The notes under the pieces were generated by a model that searched no databases, was not told where the DNA came from, and was given only the letters and a program-made list of their open reading frames with translations. From Acidobacteriota bacterium (GTDB taxonomy: Bacteria; Acidobacteriota; Blastocatellia; RBC074): a DNA stretch of 64,000 nucleotides. Below, in pieces: positions 27,605 through 36,634 of the stretch. The stretch spans positions 124,001 through 188,000 of the forward strand of contig JADJLO010000037.1 of the NCBI GenBank assembly GCA_016710075.1. The letters are read 5' to 3'. How positions within the stretch are numbered: the first letter of the stretch is position 1; every line of letters starts with the position of its first letter. The translations under genes were made by a program, and so were the position numbers.

Positions 27605-28978
27605 TCATTTGACCTCACAGGGCACTTCGCCATCCTCGAATCTGATTGACAGGTTCTGGCCTTTGGAAACTGAAGAAGCGTGGATAACCAGTCCGCCGGC
27701 CTCATTCCTGACAATGGCATAACCTCGGCTTAGAACGGCGAGAGGCGAGAGCATATCCAGTTTGCCGGCGGAGACAGATAATTTGCGTTGCCTCGTCTGA
27801 ACCGATTTCTGAAAAGCAGCGATCATTCTTTCTTCGATCGCCGCAAGTCCGGCTATCCGGACGGCAATCGGGGCACGAAATTCTATAGAACCAAGCCGGC
27901 GATGAGCGTCGAAGAGATTCTCCCTGCCGGATTGAATCAGCGATTTGACGGCATCGCGGGCCGCGGCCTCCAGCTCTTTTACCGTTCCCGAAAGCAAGGT
28001 GATCGAGCCGGCGGTCTGCGTGAAACCTCTGCTTTCAACCAGGTCGCGAAGATGCGAACGGCGCCGGAGCAGATAATAATTAAGAACTCTCTCAAGGCTG
28101 CGGTGAAGCGATATTATCCGTTTTTTCAATTCCGCCGATTCAGGTGCGACCATCTCGGCCGCAGCAGAAGGAGTCGGAGCTCTCAAATCAGCAACAAAAT
28201 CTGCGATTGTAAAATCGGTTTCATGGCCGACGGCGGAGACAACAGGTATCTCCGATTGAAAAATTGCCCTGGCAACCGGCTCTTCATTGAAGGCCCAGAG
28301 GTCTTCAATTGAGCCGCCGCCGCGACCAACAATAATGACATCGACTTTGGCCTCTCCGCGCCTTGAGTAATCGTTGAGCATCCGAATTGCGTCAGCTATC
28401 TCCGCGGCGGCTCCAGTCCCCTGAACGCGAACCGGGGCAATGATCACATCTATCCCGCGATTCCGCCTTTCCAGAATTTGAAGCATATCCTTGAGCGCGG
28501 CGCCGACAGGCGATGTGACGATGCCAATTCTTCCTGGAAACCATGGAATCTTGCGTTTCCTGGCCTCGTTAAAAAGCCCTTCAGCCGCGAGGCGCTTGAC
28601 CTGCTGCTCGAATGCCAACTGCAGCGCACCAACGCCGACGGGCTCCATGGTTTCAACCATGATCTGATATTCACCACGCGGCTGATAGACGGTCAATCGG
28701 CCCCGAACAGTTACTTCCAGCCCGTTTTCAGGTTCAAAACGCATCAATCTGTTCCACTGGCGGAAGAAAACCCCTCGCAACTGGGAGTTATTGTCCTTCA
28801 GAGTGAAATACCAATGGCCCGAATGATGATTCTTGTAATTGGAGATCTCGCCCTGAACGTGGACGGAAAAGAATTCCGATTCGAGCGCATTTTTTATCTT
28901 CTCCGTCAATTCGCTGACGGAAAGGACATGGCTTTCAGAGAAAAGGGAGTTGATTAGTTTTGATCCGGGATCTTTCAT
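27605..28978 (-). CDS. xseA: Exodeoxyribonuclease VII large subunit
   Basis: About 457 residues. The N-terminal OB fold is 'FFSVHVQGEISNYKNHHSGHWYFTLKDNNSQLRGVFFRQ'. The catalytic domain has 'FPGRIGIVTSPVGAALKDMLQIL', 'VIIVGRGGGSIEDLWAFNEEPVARAIFQSEIPVVSAVGHETDFTIADFVADLRAPTPSAAAE', and a coiled-coil C-terminal half follows. The enzyme degrades single-stranded DNA from both ends. The first ATG is 28978; an in-frame TTG lies at 28996. Confidence 0.95.
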   Translation of the reverse strand: MKDPGSKLINSLFSESHVLSVSELTEKIKNALESEFFSVHVQGEISNYKNHHSGHWYFTLKDNNSQLRGVFFRQWNRLMRFEPENGLEVTVRGRLTVYQPRGEYQIMVETMEPVGVGALQLAFEQQVKRLAAEGLFNEARKRKIPWFPGRIGIVTSPVGAALKDMLQILERRNRGIDVIIAPVRVQGTGAAAEIADAIRMLNDYSRRGEAKVDVIIVGRGGGSIEDLWAFNEEPVARAIFQSEIPVVSAVGHETDFTIADFVADLRAPTPSAAAEMVAPESAELKKRIISLHRSLERVLNYYLLRRRSHLRDLVESRGFTQTAGSITLLSGTVKELEAAARDAVKSLIQSGRENLFDAHRRLGSIEFRAPIAVRIAGLAAIEERMIAAFQKSVQTRQRKLSVSAGKLDMLSPLAVLSRGYAIVRNEAGGLVIHASSVSKGQNLSIRFEDGEVPCEVK

Positions 28979-29157
28979 AAGTGAATGAATTTGCAAATCA
29001 CGCGAATCTTAGCATCGCCTCCGGGGTCGCACAAGCCGTGCCAAATCCGCGCCGACACTAATCCTCCAGTCATCAGGCAGTCATGCAGTCAGGGCTGATT
29101 CAAACCATCGACCGCACATGCTATATTTCACAATCGGGAAAAAGGAACAGAACTTCA

Positions 29158-29889
29158 ATGCCCCATTTATCGATAATCATACCGGCATACAACGAAGAGA
29201 GCAGGATTGGCGCCACGCTTGAAGGCACATTCAGCTATCTCGACAGGCAGGATTATTCATGTGAAGTCCTAGTCGTCAACGATGGATCGACCGATCTGAC
29301 GGCTCAAAAGGTGATTGACTTTCAGCCGCGATCCGGCGGGAGGTTGAGACTCATCGAAAATCCGGGAAATCGCGGCAAGGGATACTCGGTCCGAAACGGG
29401 ATGTTGAACGCGGAAGGTCAAATCCTTCTATTTTATGACGCCGACCTGGCGACTCCGACCAGCGAGATAGAAAAGGTGCTTAAACCTCTGGAGGCCGGCC
29501 GGTTCGATATCGTGTTCGGCTCTCGCGCGCTCGATCGAAGTCTGATCGGCACCCATCAGTCAGCCTTTCGCGAAACGATAGGCAGGATCGGCAACCTGGT
29601 TCAGTTCATTTTTACGGGTCTACGGTTCAAAGACACGCAGTGCGGTTTTAAAGCCTTTCGCCGGGAAGCGGCGAGAGCCATCTTCCCGCTGCAGACCATA
29701 GATGGATTCGGCTTCGATCCGGAAATTCTTTTTATCGGCAGGAAGCAGGGTTGGAGAATGCTCGAAACTCCAGTGAGGTGGAATCACGTCGAAGGATCAA
29801 AGGTCCACGCCATCGGCACGCCGCTAAAAGCCCTGCTGGAAGTAATGATGATTCGCTGGAACAATATCAAAGGCAAATACGAGGGGTAA
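29158..29889 (+). CDS. Family 2 glycosyltransferase, polyprenyl-phosphate glucose/mannose synthase type
   Basis: 243 residues. 'LSIIIPAYNEESRIGATLEGTF', 'VLVVNDGSTDLTA', 'GNRGKGYSVRNGML', 'LLFYDADLATP' and 'DTQCGFKAFRREAARAIFP' are the motifs of dolichyl-phosphate beta-glucosyltransferase/DPM1-like enzymes. These load a sugar onto a lipid phosphate at the cytosolic face. No transmembrane domain follows. The start at 29158 is the first residue of the conserved fold. The GT39-like protein at 55782 could in principle use such a donor; this is inference. Confidence 0.88.
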   Translation: MPHLSIIIPAYNEESRIGATLEGTFSYLDRQDYSCEVLVVNDGSTDLTAQKVIDFQPRSGGRLRLIENPGNRGKGYSVRNGMLNAEGQILLFYDADLATPTSEIEKVLKPLEAGRFDIVFGSRALDRSLIGTHQSAFRETIGRIGNLVQFIFTGLRFKDTQCGFKAFRREAARAIFPLQTIDGFGFDPEILFIGRKQGWRMLETPVRWNHVEGSKVHAIGTPLKALLEVMMIRWNNIKGKYEG

Positions 29890-29897
29890 AGACTGGA

Positions 29898-30668
29898 ATG
29901 GCTACGATCATGAGTAGATTGAACGTGAATATTGATCACATCGCGACGATCCGGCAGGCCAGGAGGACGAATGAGCCGAATCCTGTCTCGGCCGCAGTCA
30001 TCTGCGAACTGGCCGGCGCCGACGGTATCACTACCCACCTGCGCAGCGACAGAAGACATATTCAGGATTATGACCTGATCGCGCTCAAACAGGCGGTTAT
30101 CACGCACCTCAACGTGGAGATGGCCGCCACCGATGAGATGATCGAGATCGCCCTCAGCGTCAAACCCGATGTCGTCACACTCGTTCCTGAAAGCCCTCAG
30201 GAGGTGACTACTGAAGGCGGTCTCGATGTCATCACTCATCGCAAGGCCGTAAAAAACGCCATCGCCAGGCTCAATGATCACGGTATCTTTGTCAGCCTGT
30301 TCATCGACCCGGATCCCCGGCAAATCCGTGAAGCTTCAAAACTGGGAGCGTTTCAGATCGAGATTTGCACCGGTAATTACGCACAGATGAATGAGACCCC
30401 CGGCGATCTCACGGTCAGAAAAACAAAAGAGATAGGGAAAGAGGTCGACAGGATTCGAGGAGTTGCCCGGACGGCTCTTCGTGAAGGCTTGAAGGTGGCC
30501 GCAGGCCACGGGCTGACTTATCGCAACGTCGGCCCGATCGCCCGAATCCTGGAAATTGAAGAATACAATATCGGTCACAACATCATTGCCCGCGCCGCAC
30601 TGGTCGGACTCGATCGCGCCGTCCGTGAAATGCTGGAGGCTATCAGATTCTCCCGCGCACTGGGTTAA
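29898..30668 (+). CDS. pdxJ: Pyridoxine 5'-phosphate synthase
   Basis: 256 residues. Conserved blocks: 'LNVNIDHIATIRQARRTNEPNPVSAA', 'GADGITTHLRSDRRHIQD', 'TLVPESPQEVTTEGGLDV', 'VSLFIDPD', 'IEICTGNYA', 'VAAGHGLTYRNVGPI' and 'YNIGHNIIARAALVGLDRAV'. It joins 1-deoxyxylulose 5-phosphate and 3-amino-2-oxopropyl phosphate to pyridoxine phosphate. It starts 8 bases after the glycosyltransferase stop; a second ATG at 29910 is possible. Confidence 0.97.
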   Translation: MATIMSRLNVNIDHIATIRQARRTNEPNPVSAAVICELAGADGITTHLRSDRRHIQDYDLIALKQAVITHLNVEMAATDEMIEIALSVKPDVVTLVPESPQEVTTEGGLDVITHRKAVKNAIARLNDHGIFVSLFIDPDPRQIREASKLGAFQIEICTGNYAQMNETPGDLTVRKTKEIGKEVDRIRGVARTALREGLKVAAGHGLTYRNVGPIARILEIEEYNIGHNIIARAALVGLDRAVREMLEAIRFSRALG

Positions 30669-30670
30669 CT

Positions 30671-32193
30671 ATGATCATCGATCTTCATCAAACACTGCAC
30701 AGAACTATTCATGAGTTGAAAGGGGAATTGAAAGGGTGCGATTCAGCTCTTGTCCGTTCCTGCGCGGCTCTTCTGCTGATCTGCTGCCTCGCGCTCCGGC
30801 TTCCTTCTCTTGCCGGACATCAAAACATCAATCAGCAAAAATCCGGTTTCAGGAAAACAAGCTCTCACGTAGTTTTGATAACCATTAACGGCCTCGGGGC
30901 CGATTTCGTCAACAGACCGGAGATTCTCAAAGCTCACGCTCCGTTCATGCACAATCTTATTGAAAAGGGTTCTCATGCTTATTCCGCTGAAAGCGTCTAT
31001 CCTTCGCTCACGCTGCCGGCACATGCTTCAATTGTAACGGGCATGCTTCCGGCCGATCATTCGATCACAGCGGACTTTTCGTTTGACGATCCAGCAGGGA
31101 AATCAACCCTCCAGAATCAGAAAAAATTTCTCAAGGCCTCGGAAATAAAAGGAGGGGAACCCATATGGGAAACCGCATCGAGAAACGGGCTGGCAGTCGC
31201 ATCTGTGGGGTTTCCCCTGACCGCCGGCGCCGGGATTAAATTCAATGTCAAAGCAGGCTTTTCGGATCTCCCGGACAAGGAATCCGATTTCAAGCCTGAA
31301 ACTCTTCTTGCTGGAATTGAACCTGAGTCACTCACCCTTCAGCTTTCTTCTGTTCTATCAAAAGTCGTCGTCCCTGATAAAAAAAGAATAAAAGCCATCT
31401 CTCATTTTCTAAAAGCAGATTTTTTCAGAGCGGCGGCAGCCTCGCTCATCATGGAAAATTACAAGCCCGGGTTGATGCTGGTGAACCTGGGTTCGTTTGC
31501 GGAAGCTGAGGAGCATTTTGGCCTATCTTCAGGGGAAACCTTCGAAGTGCTGGAATCGATTGACCGTCTCATCGCGCAGATCGCCGGTTCACTGGAAAAA
31601 GCCGGGATACAATCCGGGACGACCCTGATAATCGCTTCTGATCGCGGTTATCTCAAGACTGAGCAATCATTCAACCCAAATGTCCTGCTCGCAAAAAAAG
31701 GGCTTCTGTCGACTGATGGCGAGGAAAGATCACTTCATGGCGCGCAGTCGCTCAGTCGTTCGGCGGCTCTGCCGCCATATTCATCAACCCTTCACAAGAC
31801 GAACGGCTTGCCGGACAGGTCTTTAAAATATTCAATGATTATTATCAGAAAGCCGACAGCCCTATCTGGAGGATAATCAATCGCCGGGAAGCTGTCCGGC
31901 TTGGAGCCGATCCGCTACCGGCATTCTTTATCGATGCGGCTCCGGGTCATTCCATATCTGCACGGATTCTCTCACCGGTTTTCACTGCTTCCGGCACCAG
32001 GGCGGTGTCCGGCGGGCTGCCTTCGAGGGCGGAGATGAGAGCAGTTCTGATACTCTGCGGCAGTGGAATAAAACCCGGCTTCACTTTAGAGTATGCGAGA
32101 TTGATCGACATCGCTCCCACCATCGCCAGGCTTTTCGGAATCGAGATGCGGACCGTGCGGGGCAGAGTTCTTTCAGAGGCAATCGTTAAATGA
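30671..32193 (+). pseudogene. Type I phosphodiesterase/nucleotide pyrophosphatase-like protein, frameshifted
   Basis: After an N-terminal membrane or signal segment ('ALVRSCAALLLICCLALRLP') come 'HVVLITINGLGADFV' and the nucleophile region 'ESVYPSLTLPAHASIVTGMLPADH', typical of the alkaline-phosphatase superfamily. The first frame loses sense after 'STDGEERS' (about 31730). The next frame continues 'SWRAVAQSFGGSAAIFINP', 'FFIDAAPGHS' and 'YARLIDIAPTIARLFGIEMRTVRGRVL', with stop at 32191-32193. One missing base near 31730-31738 explains it; the repaired protein is about 507 residues. The stop overlaps the next gene's ATG (ATGA), supporting the assignment. Confidence 0.85.
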
Positions 32194-32978
32194 AGAATAA
32201 AATCAAAGCAAATAATACTGAAATTGCATACAGGGACAGAGGAGAGGGAAAAGCCATCATCTTTCTTCACGCTTTCCCGCTCAGCCAGATCATGTGGGAT
32301 GATCAGATTGATCAGCTTTCCACCTCTCATCGAGTCATCACTTTTGACTGGAGAGGTTTCGGTGACAGCCGGTTGGGTGATGGCATCGCCTCCCTTGATC
32401 TCTTTGCCGATGATCTCGCCGCTCTGATGGACGGGCTTTCCATTCAAAAGGCGACCATCTGCGGTCTCTCAATGGGGGGTTATGCCGCACTCGCTTTTTT
32501 CCGCCGCCATGGTCATCGAATTGAGAAACTGATACTCGCCGACACCAGAGCCACCACCGACACGGAAGAGGGAAGGCGCGGCAGATTTGAAACTGCTGAA
32601 GCCGTCCGCCTCCACGGTGTCGATGTTATCGTCGAAACAATGATCCCCAGGCTCGTCGGCGAAACATCGTTGAAAAATCGGCATCACGTCTGCGATAAGG
32701 TAAGAAGCATGATCAAATCCGCCGACCCCGAAACCGTTGCCCAGGCGCTGATCGCCATGGCCGGCAGATCCGATTCTTCTGAATTGCTCGCCGAGATTAA
32801 TATTCCGACTTTGATTATCGTCGGCAGTGAAGATAAGCTTACGCCGCCGGTTGAGGCCGAATTCATCCGTCAAGGGATTCCGAATTCTCAAATGTTCATC
32901 ATCAACGGAGCCGGACATCTTCCCAATATGGAGTCTCCCGCTGATTTCAACCTGGCGATAGAGAATTTCCTTAAATAA
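32190..32978 (+). CDS. Alpha/beta hydrolase
   Basis: 262 residues. 'IIFLHAFPLSQIMWDDQID' has the oxyanion-hole H-x-F-P region, 'ATICGLSMGGYAALAFFRRH' the nucleophile elbow (G-L-S-M-G, Ser the nucleophile), 'IIVGSEDKLTPP' the acid and 'INGAGHLPNMESP' the catalytic His. Resembles 3-oxoadipate enol-lactonase/esterase types; the substrate is not predictable. Its ATG overlaps the previous stop, so translation is coupled to the phosphodiesterase-like gene. Confidence 0.9.
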   Translation: MKNKIKANNTEIAYRDRGEGKAIIFLHAFPLSQIMWDDQIDQLSTSHRVITFDWRGFGDSRLGDGIASLDLFADDLAALMDGLSIQKATICGLSMGGYAALAFFRRHGHRIEKLILADTRATTDTEEGRRGRFETAEAVRLHGVDVIVETMIPRLVGETSLKNRHHVCDKVRSMIKSADPETVAQALIAMAGRSDSSELLAEINIPTLIIVGSEDKLTPPVEAEFIRQGIPNSQMFIINGAGHLPNMESPADFNLAIENFLK

Positions 32979-33009
32979 AACTTCAGGTCAACATAATCCG
33001 GAAGAGTTT

Positions 33010-33708
33010 ATGTATTGCCATCGATGTGGTAACAAATTATTCGTTGATAGCGTTTTCTGTAATCGCTGCGGCTCAAAAGTTCGCACTGTCGAGGAACGTT
33101 TGAACAGGCCAAGAGTCCCTGTTCCTCCCGGCAGACCTGCCCGACGCCTTAGTTCCATTGAAAAACAGCCTGATTCATACTATCTAAACCAGTATGGCGA
33201 GGATGACGTCGCCGAGGAAGAGGATCAGCAAGGCTACGATGAGGAAGAAGCTGTCGAATTCAACGAACACGGAGAACGCGTCATCTTTCGAATCAATCAG
33301 GCATTCTATCCTGTTGGAGCAGCCTATTTTCAAAGCTCTATGCTGACTGTTATTGCAACGGCCTTAATCGCTTATTTTCACATCAGATTCTGGTTCGTAC
33401 CTTTATGGGCAATCATCTTTTTCATACCTTCGCTTTTCAGGCACTTCCGTCACATTCATACCGTCTATATTCTGACCGACACGAAAGTCGAAATTGAATC
33501 TGGATGGTTAGCCAAGTCCAGCCGGAACATCCCATTGAGACATATCCAGGATGTTTTTGTCAGCGAGAATTTAAAGGAGAGGATGATTGGCATCGGGGAC
33601 ATCATCATTGACACGGCGGCTTCCGAAAGTAAAATAAGTATCGATAATATCAATGAACCGCGCAAATATGCAGATATGATTCTGGACCAGTTGCATGGAT
33701 GGGATTGA
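33010..33708 (+). CDS. Zinc-ribbon protein with bacterial PH (bPH2) domain
   Basis: 232 residues. The N-terminal ribbon 'MYCHRCGNKLFVDSVFCNRCG' has cysteines at 3, 6, 17 and 20, the same spacing as the three proteins at 11-13 kb. An acidic linker follows ('DDVAEEEDQQGYDEEEAVEF'), then two membrane segments ('MLTVIATALIAYFHIRFWFVPLWAIIFFIP'). The C-terminal bPH2-like domain reads 'HTVYILTDTKVEIESGWLAKSSRNIPLRHIQDVFVSENLKERMIGIGDIIIDTAA'. The role is unknown; it is probably a membrane-associated scaffold. Confidence 0.87.
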   Translation: MYCHRCGNKLFVDSVFCNRCGSKVRTVEERLNRPRVPVPPGRPARRLSSIEKQPDSYYLNQYGEDDVAEEEDQQGYDEEEAVEFNEHGERVIFRINQAFYPVGAAYFQSSMLTVIATALIAYFHIRFWFVPLWAIIFFIPSLFRHFRHIHTVYILTDTKVEIESGWLAKSSRNIPLRHIQDVFVSENLKERMIGIGDIIIDTAASESKISIDNINEPRKYADMILDQLHGWD

Positions 33709-33797
33709 TTTCAATGGTTCTTGTTTCGTCATGGTCACCCAATTTGCTCTGAGCTGCGCGGCGACCCATCGGCTAAAGCGTTATCAGGAGGGTTGCA

Positions 33798-35069
33798 TTG
33801 CATAAGCTCGAAATCTTTCCAGGTCCAGTCTCACGGAAGAATCCGTTTCGACTGCTGCTCGTCTTTTCAGTCTCGATTTTCATCACCACCTTCAGTTACG
33901 GCAATCACAGTCAGGAAAAAAAACCTGACTCCGGCGCCCCTCAGGCCCCCGGCAAAAAGTCCTACATTCTGCCGGACAGCTTCGCCAATACCTGGCGCGC
34001 CCTGACTCCAACTCGCACCCTCAACCCGGCGCAGTGGAAGATTCTCCCGCTCGCCAGGGTCTACGACGAATATGGCCTTCAAAAAATAGTCAGCAGAAGC
34101 TACACGGATGGAAAGAACAGGATAACCGTCGACGCCTATGAGATGCGCTTCATCTCCGGCTCATACGGCCTGTTCACTTTCAACAGGGGAACTCTTCCCA
34201 AAAACCGTATTGAAGACTTTTTCGGACTGTACCTGCTCAGCGTCTATTCCGACAGGAATAACTATTTGCCGTCCCAGTCAATTTTGGATGAACTGAAGAA
34301 GGTCATCCCGCAGAAGGAGGCAGGGCAATTGCCCGTTCTACCTTCAAATCTTCCAGCAGAACAAAACCGAACACCGGCCGGCGAGGTCTATCTTATCGGG
34401 CCGGAAGCTCTCTCCTTTCAAAAGAAGTTCGCTCACCAGAAAGATCTGATAGATTTCACGGGCGGAGTCGAAGTCGTCACCGCAGATTATTCCAATGGCT
34501 CGGCAATCATGAGTCTGATCGTCGTCGAATATCAGACGCCTCAGTCGGCCGCCGACGGGTATGAGAAAAATTCAAAATTATTTGAATCGCTGAGTCAGGA
34601 TGAAAAGCAGAGAAGGGTTTTAAAAAGAACCGGAAATTACATCATAGAAGCCGTCAACGTAGAGAACTCTACCGAGGCTCAGGATCTCATCAGGAAAATC
34701 AAATACACTCCCAGAGTCTATTGGGAAGGCAGCAAGATCAGCAATGTTCCGATACAGTACCGGCCGACCGATCCTGCAGCCATTGAAGAGGCCTCGGAAA
34801 CCGCACTGATCATCATCAGAACTTTTTACTGGATCGGGGTCATGATTACAGCCGCCATGCTTATTGGCGTCATCGCCGGCGGCTCATTCTTTTACTACAG
34901 ACGCCATCGCAGACGTAAACTCGGTCTCGACGATATCTTCAGCGACTCCGGCGGTACAGTGAGACTCAACCTCGATGAGTTCCTCCTCGAACCCGACTCT
35001 CCAAAAATAAAACTTCTCCGCTCAAAAAGTTCAGAGGACAGGGAAACTGAGACTAAAGAGAAATCCTGA
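33798..35069 (+). CDS. Membrane-anchored DUF6599-like protein
   Basis: 423 residues. A TTG start is preceded by aggaggg. The N-terminal signal/anchor is 'FRLLLVFSVSIFITTFSYG'. The extracytoplasmic part (about 50-330) includes 'YDEYGLQKIVSRSYTDGKNRITVDAYEMRFISGSYGLFTF' and 'DFFGLYLLSVY', which resemble the acidobacterial DUF6599 family. A C-terminal membrane helix ('TFYWIGVMITAAMLIGVIAGGSFFYYRRHRRRKLG') is followed by a charged cytosolic tail. The function is unknown. Confidence 0.75.
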   Translation: MHKLEIFPGPVSRKNPFRLLLVFSVSIFITTFSYGNHSQEKKPDSGAPQAPGKKSYILPDSFANTWRALTPTRTLNPAQWKILPLARVYDEYGLQKIVSRSYTDGKNRITVDAYEMRFISGSYGLFTFNRGTLPKNRIEDFFGLYLLSVYSDRNNYLPSQSILDELKKVIPQKEAGQLPVLPSNLPAEQNRTPAGEVYLIGPEALSFQKKFAHQKDLIDFTGGVEVVTADYSNGSAIMSLIVVEYQTPQSAADGYEKNSKLFESLSQDEKQRRVLKRTGNYIIEAVNVENSTEAQDLIRKIKYTPRVYWEGSKISNVPIQYRPTDPAAIEEASETALIIIRTFYWIGVMITAAMLIGVIAGGSFFYYRRHRRRKLGLDDIFSDSGGTVRLNLDEFLLEPDSPKIKLLRSKSSEDRETETKEKS

Positions 35070-35100
35070 TTTTTTTCATTCTTTCAATTTTCTTTTATCG

Positions 35101-35158
35101 AAATAAAAAAAACTGGCGGCCATAATTGAAGCCCATCCCGGACTCATTATGACCGCCA
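35101..35158 (-). terminator. Terminator of dnaN
   Basis: Arms tggcggccataat (35114-35126) and attatgaccgcca (35146-35158) pair in 12 of 13 positions. Read leftward, the hairpin is followed by a T-run (A-run at 35101-35113 on the plus strand), as expected for a terminator of leftward dnaN transcription. Confidence 0.82.
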
Positions 35159-35260
35159 TTATCAGGAGGTTCACCCTGAATGTAATAACGAATGGATGCC
35201 GCAAAGGTTTCGCATCCGGCCAATTAATCAGGGCTAAGAAAACTCTCTATCAGAATCGAC

Positions 35261-36364
35261 TCACAGTCTCATCGGCATGATGATATAGCGAAAATCGAAA
35301 TCTGCTTCATTTGCAGGTCTCAATTGAGCCTGAGAATTCCCGTCCTTGAATTCGAATCTGACATCTCCTTCCTGAACGACTCCGAAGAAATCGAGCAGGT
35401 ATTGGGCATTGAATCCCACAGAAATTTCGGGTCCGGAATATTCAACCGGCAGGTGTTCGACGGCCTCACCTTGTTCAGCCGCCTGAGAAGTAATGTTGAT
35501 CTGATTTTCACCAAGGTCGAATTTGATGGCGTGAGATCTTTCATCGGCCATCAAGGAAACTCTTCTGATGGCCGAAGCAACACGTGCGCTCTCGATGCCG
35601 ACGCTGTTGACGTTATCCTTCGGCAGGACAAGCTCATAGTTTGGAAACTGTCCGCTGAGAGTCCGAGAGGTCAGAACCCTTTTCCCGACTTTGAAGAAGA
35701 GATGGTTCTCGTCGTGGCCGAATTCGAAGGAATCCTCCGAATCTGCGCTCAGTTTCGAGAGTTCAGCCAGCGTCTTTTTGGGAATCAGAACATCGAGTTT
35801 GAGGTCTCCGAATTTGCCTTTCTTCTCGATGAATGAGAGACGATGCCCGTCTGTTGCAACCATTCTTACGCTTTGATCAGTTATCTCGAACTTGGCGCCG
35901 TTGAGAGAATAGCGCGACTCCTCGTTTGTGATGGCAAAGATGGTTCGATTGATGAACGTCCTGAGCAAATCGGACTGAATGGTGGTGAAGTCGCCCTGAA
36001 AATCCGGAATAACAGGGAAGTTATCCGTCGCCGTGGCGGGCATTTTGAATTTCGATCTCTCGCAGACCAGACTCACCTGTTGCTCATTGTCCGCGCGCTT
36101 CAATTCAATTTCTGATTCAGGGAGGGCCCGAACAATCTCAAACAACTTTTTTGCCTGAATGCAGACAGATCCTTCCTTCCTCACCTCGGCTGGGCACCAG
36201 GTCGTGATCGAAACATCCAGATCCGTTCCTTTGATCCATAGTCCGCCATCTCTCGCCTCAATAAGCAGATTGGACAGAATCGGAATCGTGCTCTTCTTTT
36301 CGACAACCCCCTGTAACAGATTCAGTTCTTTCAGGAATGTTGACTTACCAATATTCAAATGCAT
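35261..36364 (-). CDS. dnaN: DNA polymerase III beta subunit (sliding clamp)
   Basis: 367 residues, the usual length. Three clamp domains: the first starts 'MHLNIGKSTFLKELNLLQGVVEKKSTIPILSNLLIEA', the middle one contains 'ITNEESRYSLNGAKFEITDQSVRMVATDGHRLS', and the C-terminus ends 'FRYIIMPMRL' (P-M-R-L). It forms the ring that tethers polymerase. It lies immediately across oriC from dnaA on the same strand, the classical dnaA-dnaN order. Confidence 0.98.
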   Translation of the reverse strand: MHLNIGKSTFLKELNLLQGVVEKKSTIPILSNLLIEARDGGLWIKGTDLDVSITTWCPAEVRKEGSVCIQAKKLFEIVRALPESEIELKRADNEQQVSLVCERSKFKMPATATDNFPVIPDFQGDFTTIQSDLLRTFINRTIFAITNEESRYSLNGAKFEITDQSVRMVATDGHRLSFIEKKGKFGDLKLDVLIPKKTLAELSKLSADSEDSFEFGHDENHLFFKVGKRVLTSRTLSGQFPNYELVLPKDNVNSVGIESARVASAIRRVSLMADERSHAIKFDLGENQINITSQAAEQGEAVEHLPVEYSGPEISVGFNAQYLLDFFGVVQEGDVRFEFKDGNSQAQLRPANEADFDFRYIIMPMRL

Positions 36365-36384
36365 TTCTGGCTGATCTCCCTCGC

Positions 36385-36634
36385 TTTTTACTAATAAAAC
36401 TAAAATAAAAAATAGTATTAATACCTAGTAGTAGTAATAGGGCCTGTGGAAAAAGACTGGGATTCCGGTAACTTAAACTATCTTAACGGTTTATACCCGT
36501 TAAATACCTGTGGAACACCTTGTGAATAACTGCCTCGCCGGGATCATAACTGTGGAAAACTTTTGACTCTCCCCGGTTTTTCCACTTCTTCCACAGGCCG
36601 GTTTTTAAGCTGCCTGTGGAAAACGATGCTAAGT
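36385..36634. other. Chromosome origin oriC (dnaA-dnaN intergenic)
   Basis: The 270 bases between dnaA and dnaN hold an AT-rich block (36385-36424), a TAG-repeat (36426-36440), a GC spacer (36441-36444) and several DnaA-box-like 9-mers. In box orientation on the minus strand these are: TTTTCCACA at 36445-36453, 36551-36559 and 36615-36623; TGTTCCACA at 36509-36517; and TTATTCACA at 36521-36529, the best match to TTWTNCACA. A further box-like sequence is at 36670-36678 in the dnaA end. All boxes point the same way. The layout matches bipartite bacterial origins; the unwinding side is toward dnaN. Confidence 0.9.
36426..36440. promoter_or_regulatory. DnaA-trio element (basal unwinding system)
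   Basis: Five consecutive triplets read TAG TAG TAG TAA TAG on the plus strand. They sit directly next to a GGCC spacer and the DnaA box at 36445-36453, with an AT-rich region on the far side. This is the arrangement described for bacterial unwinding elements, in which DnaA assembles from a box onto single-stranded 3'-GAT repeats. The function is inferred from this match. Confidence 0.82.
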
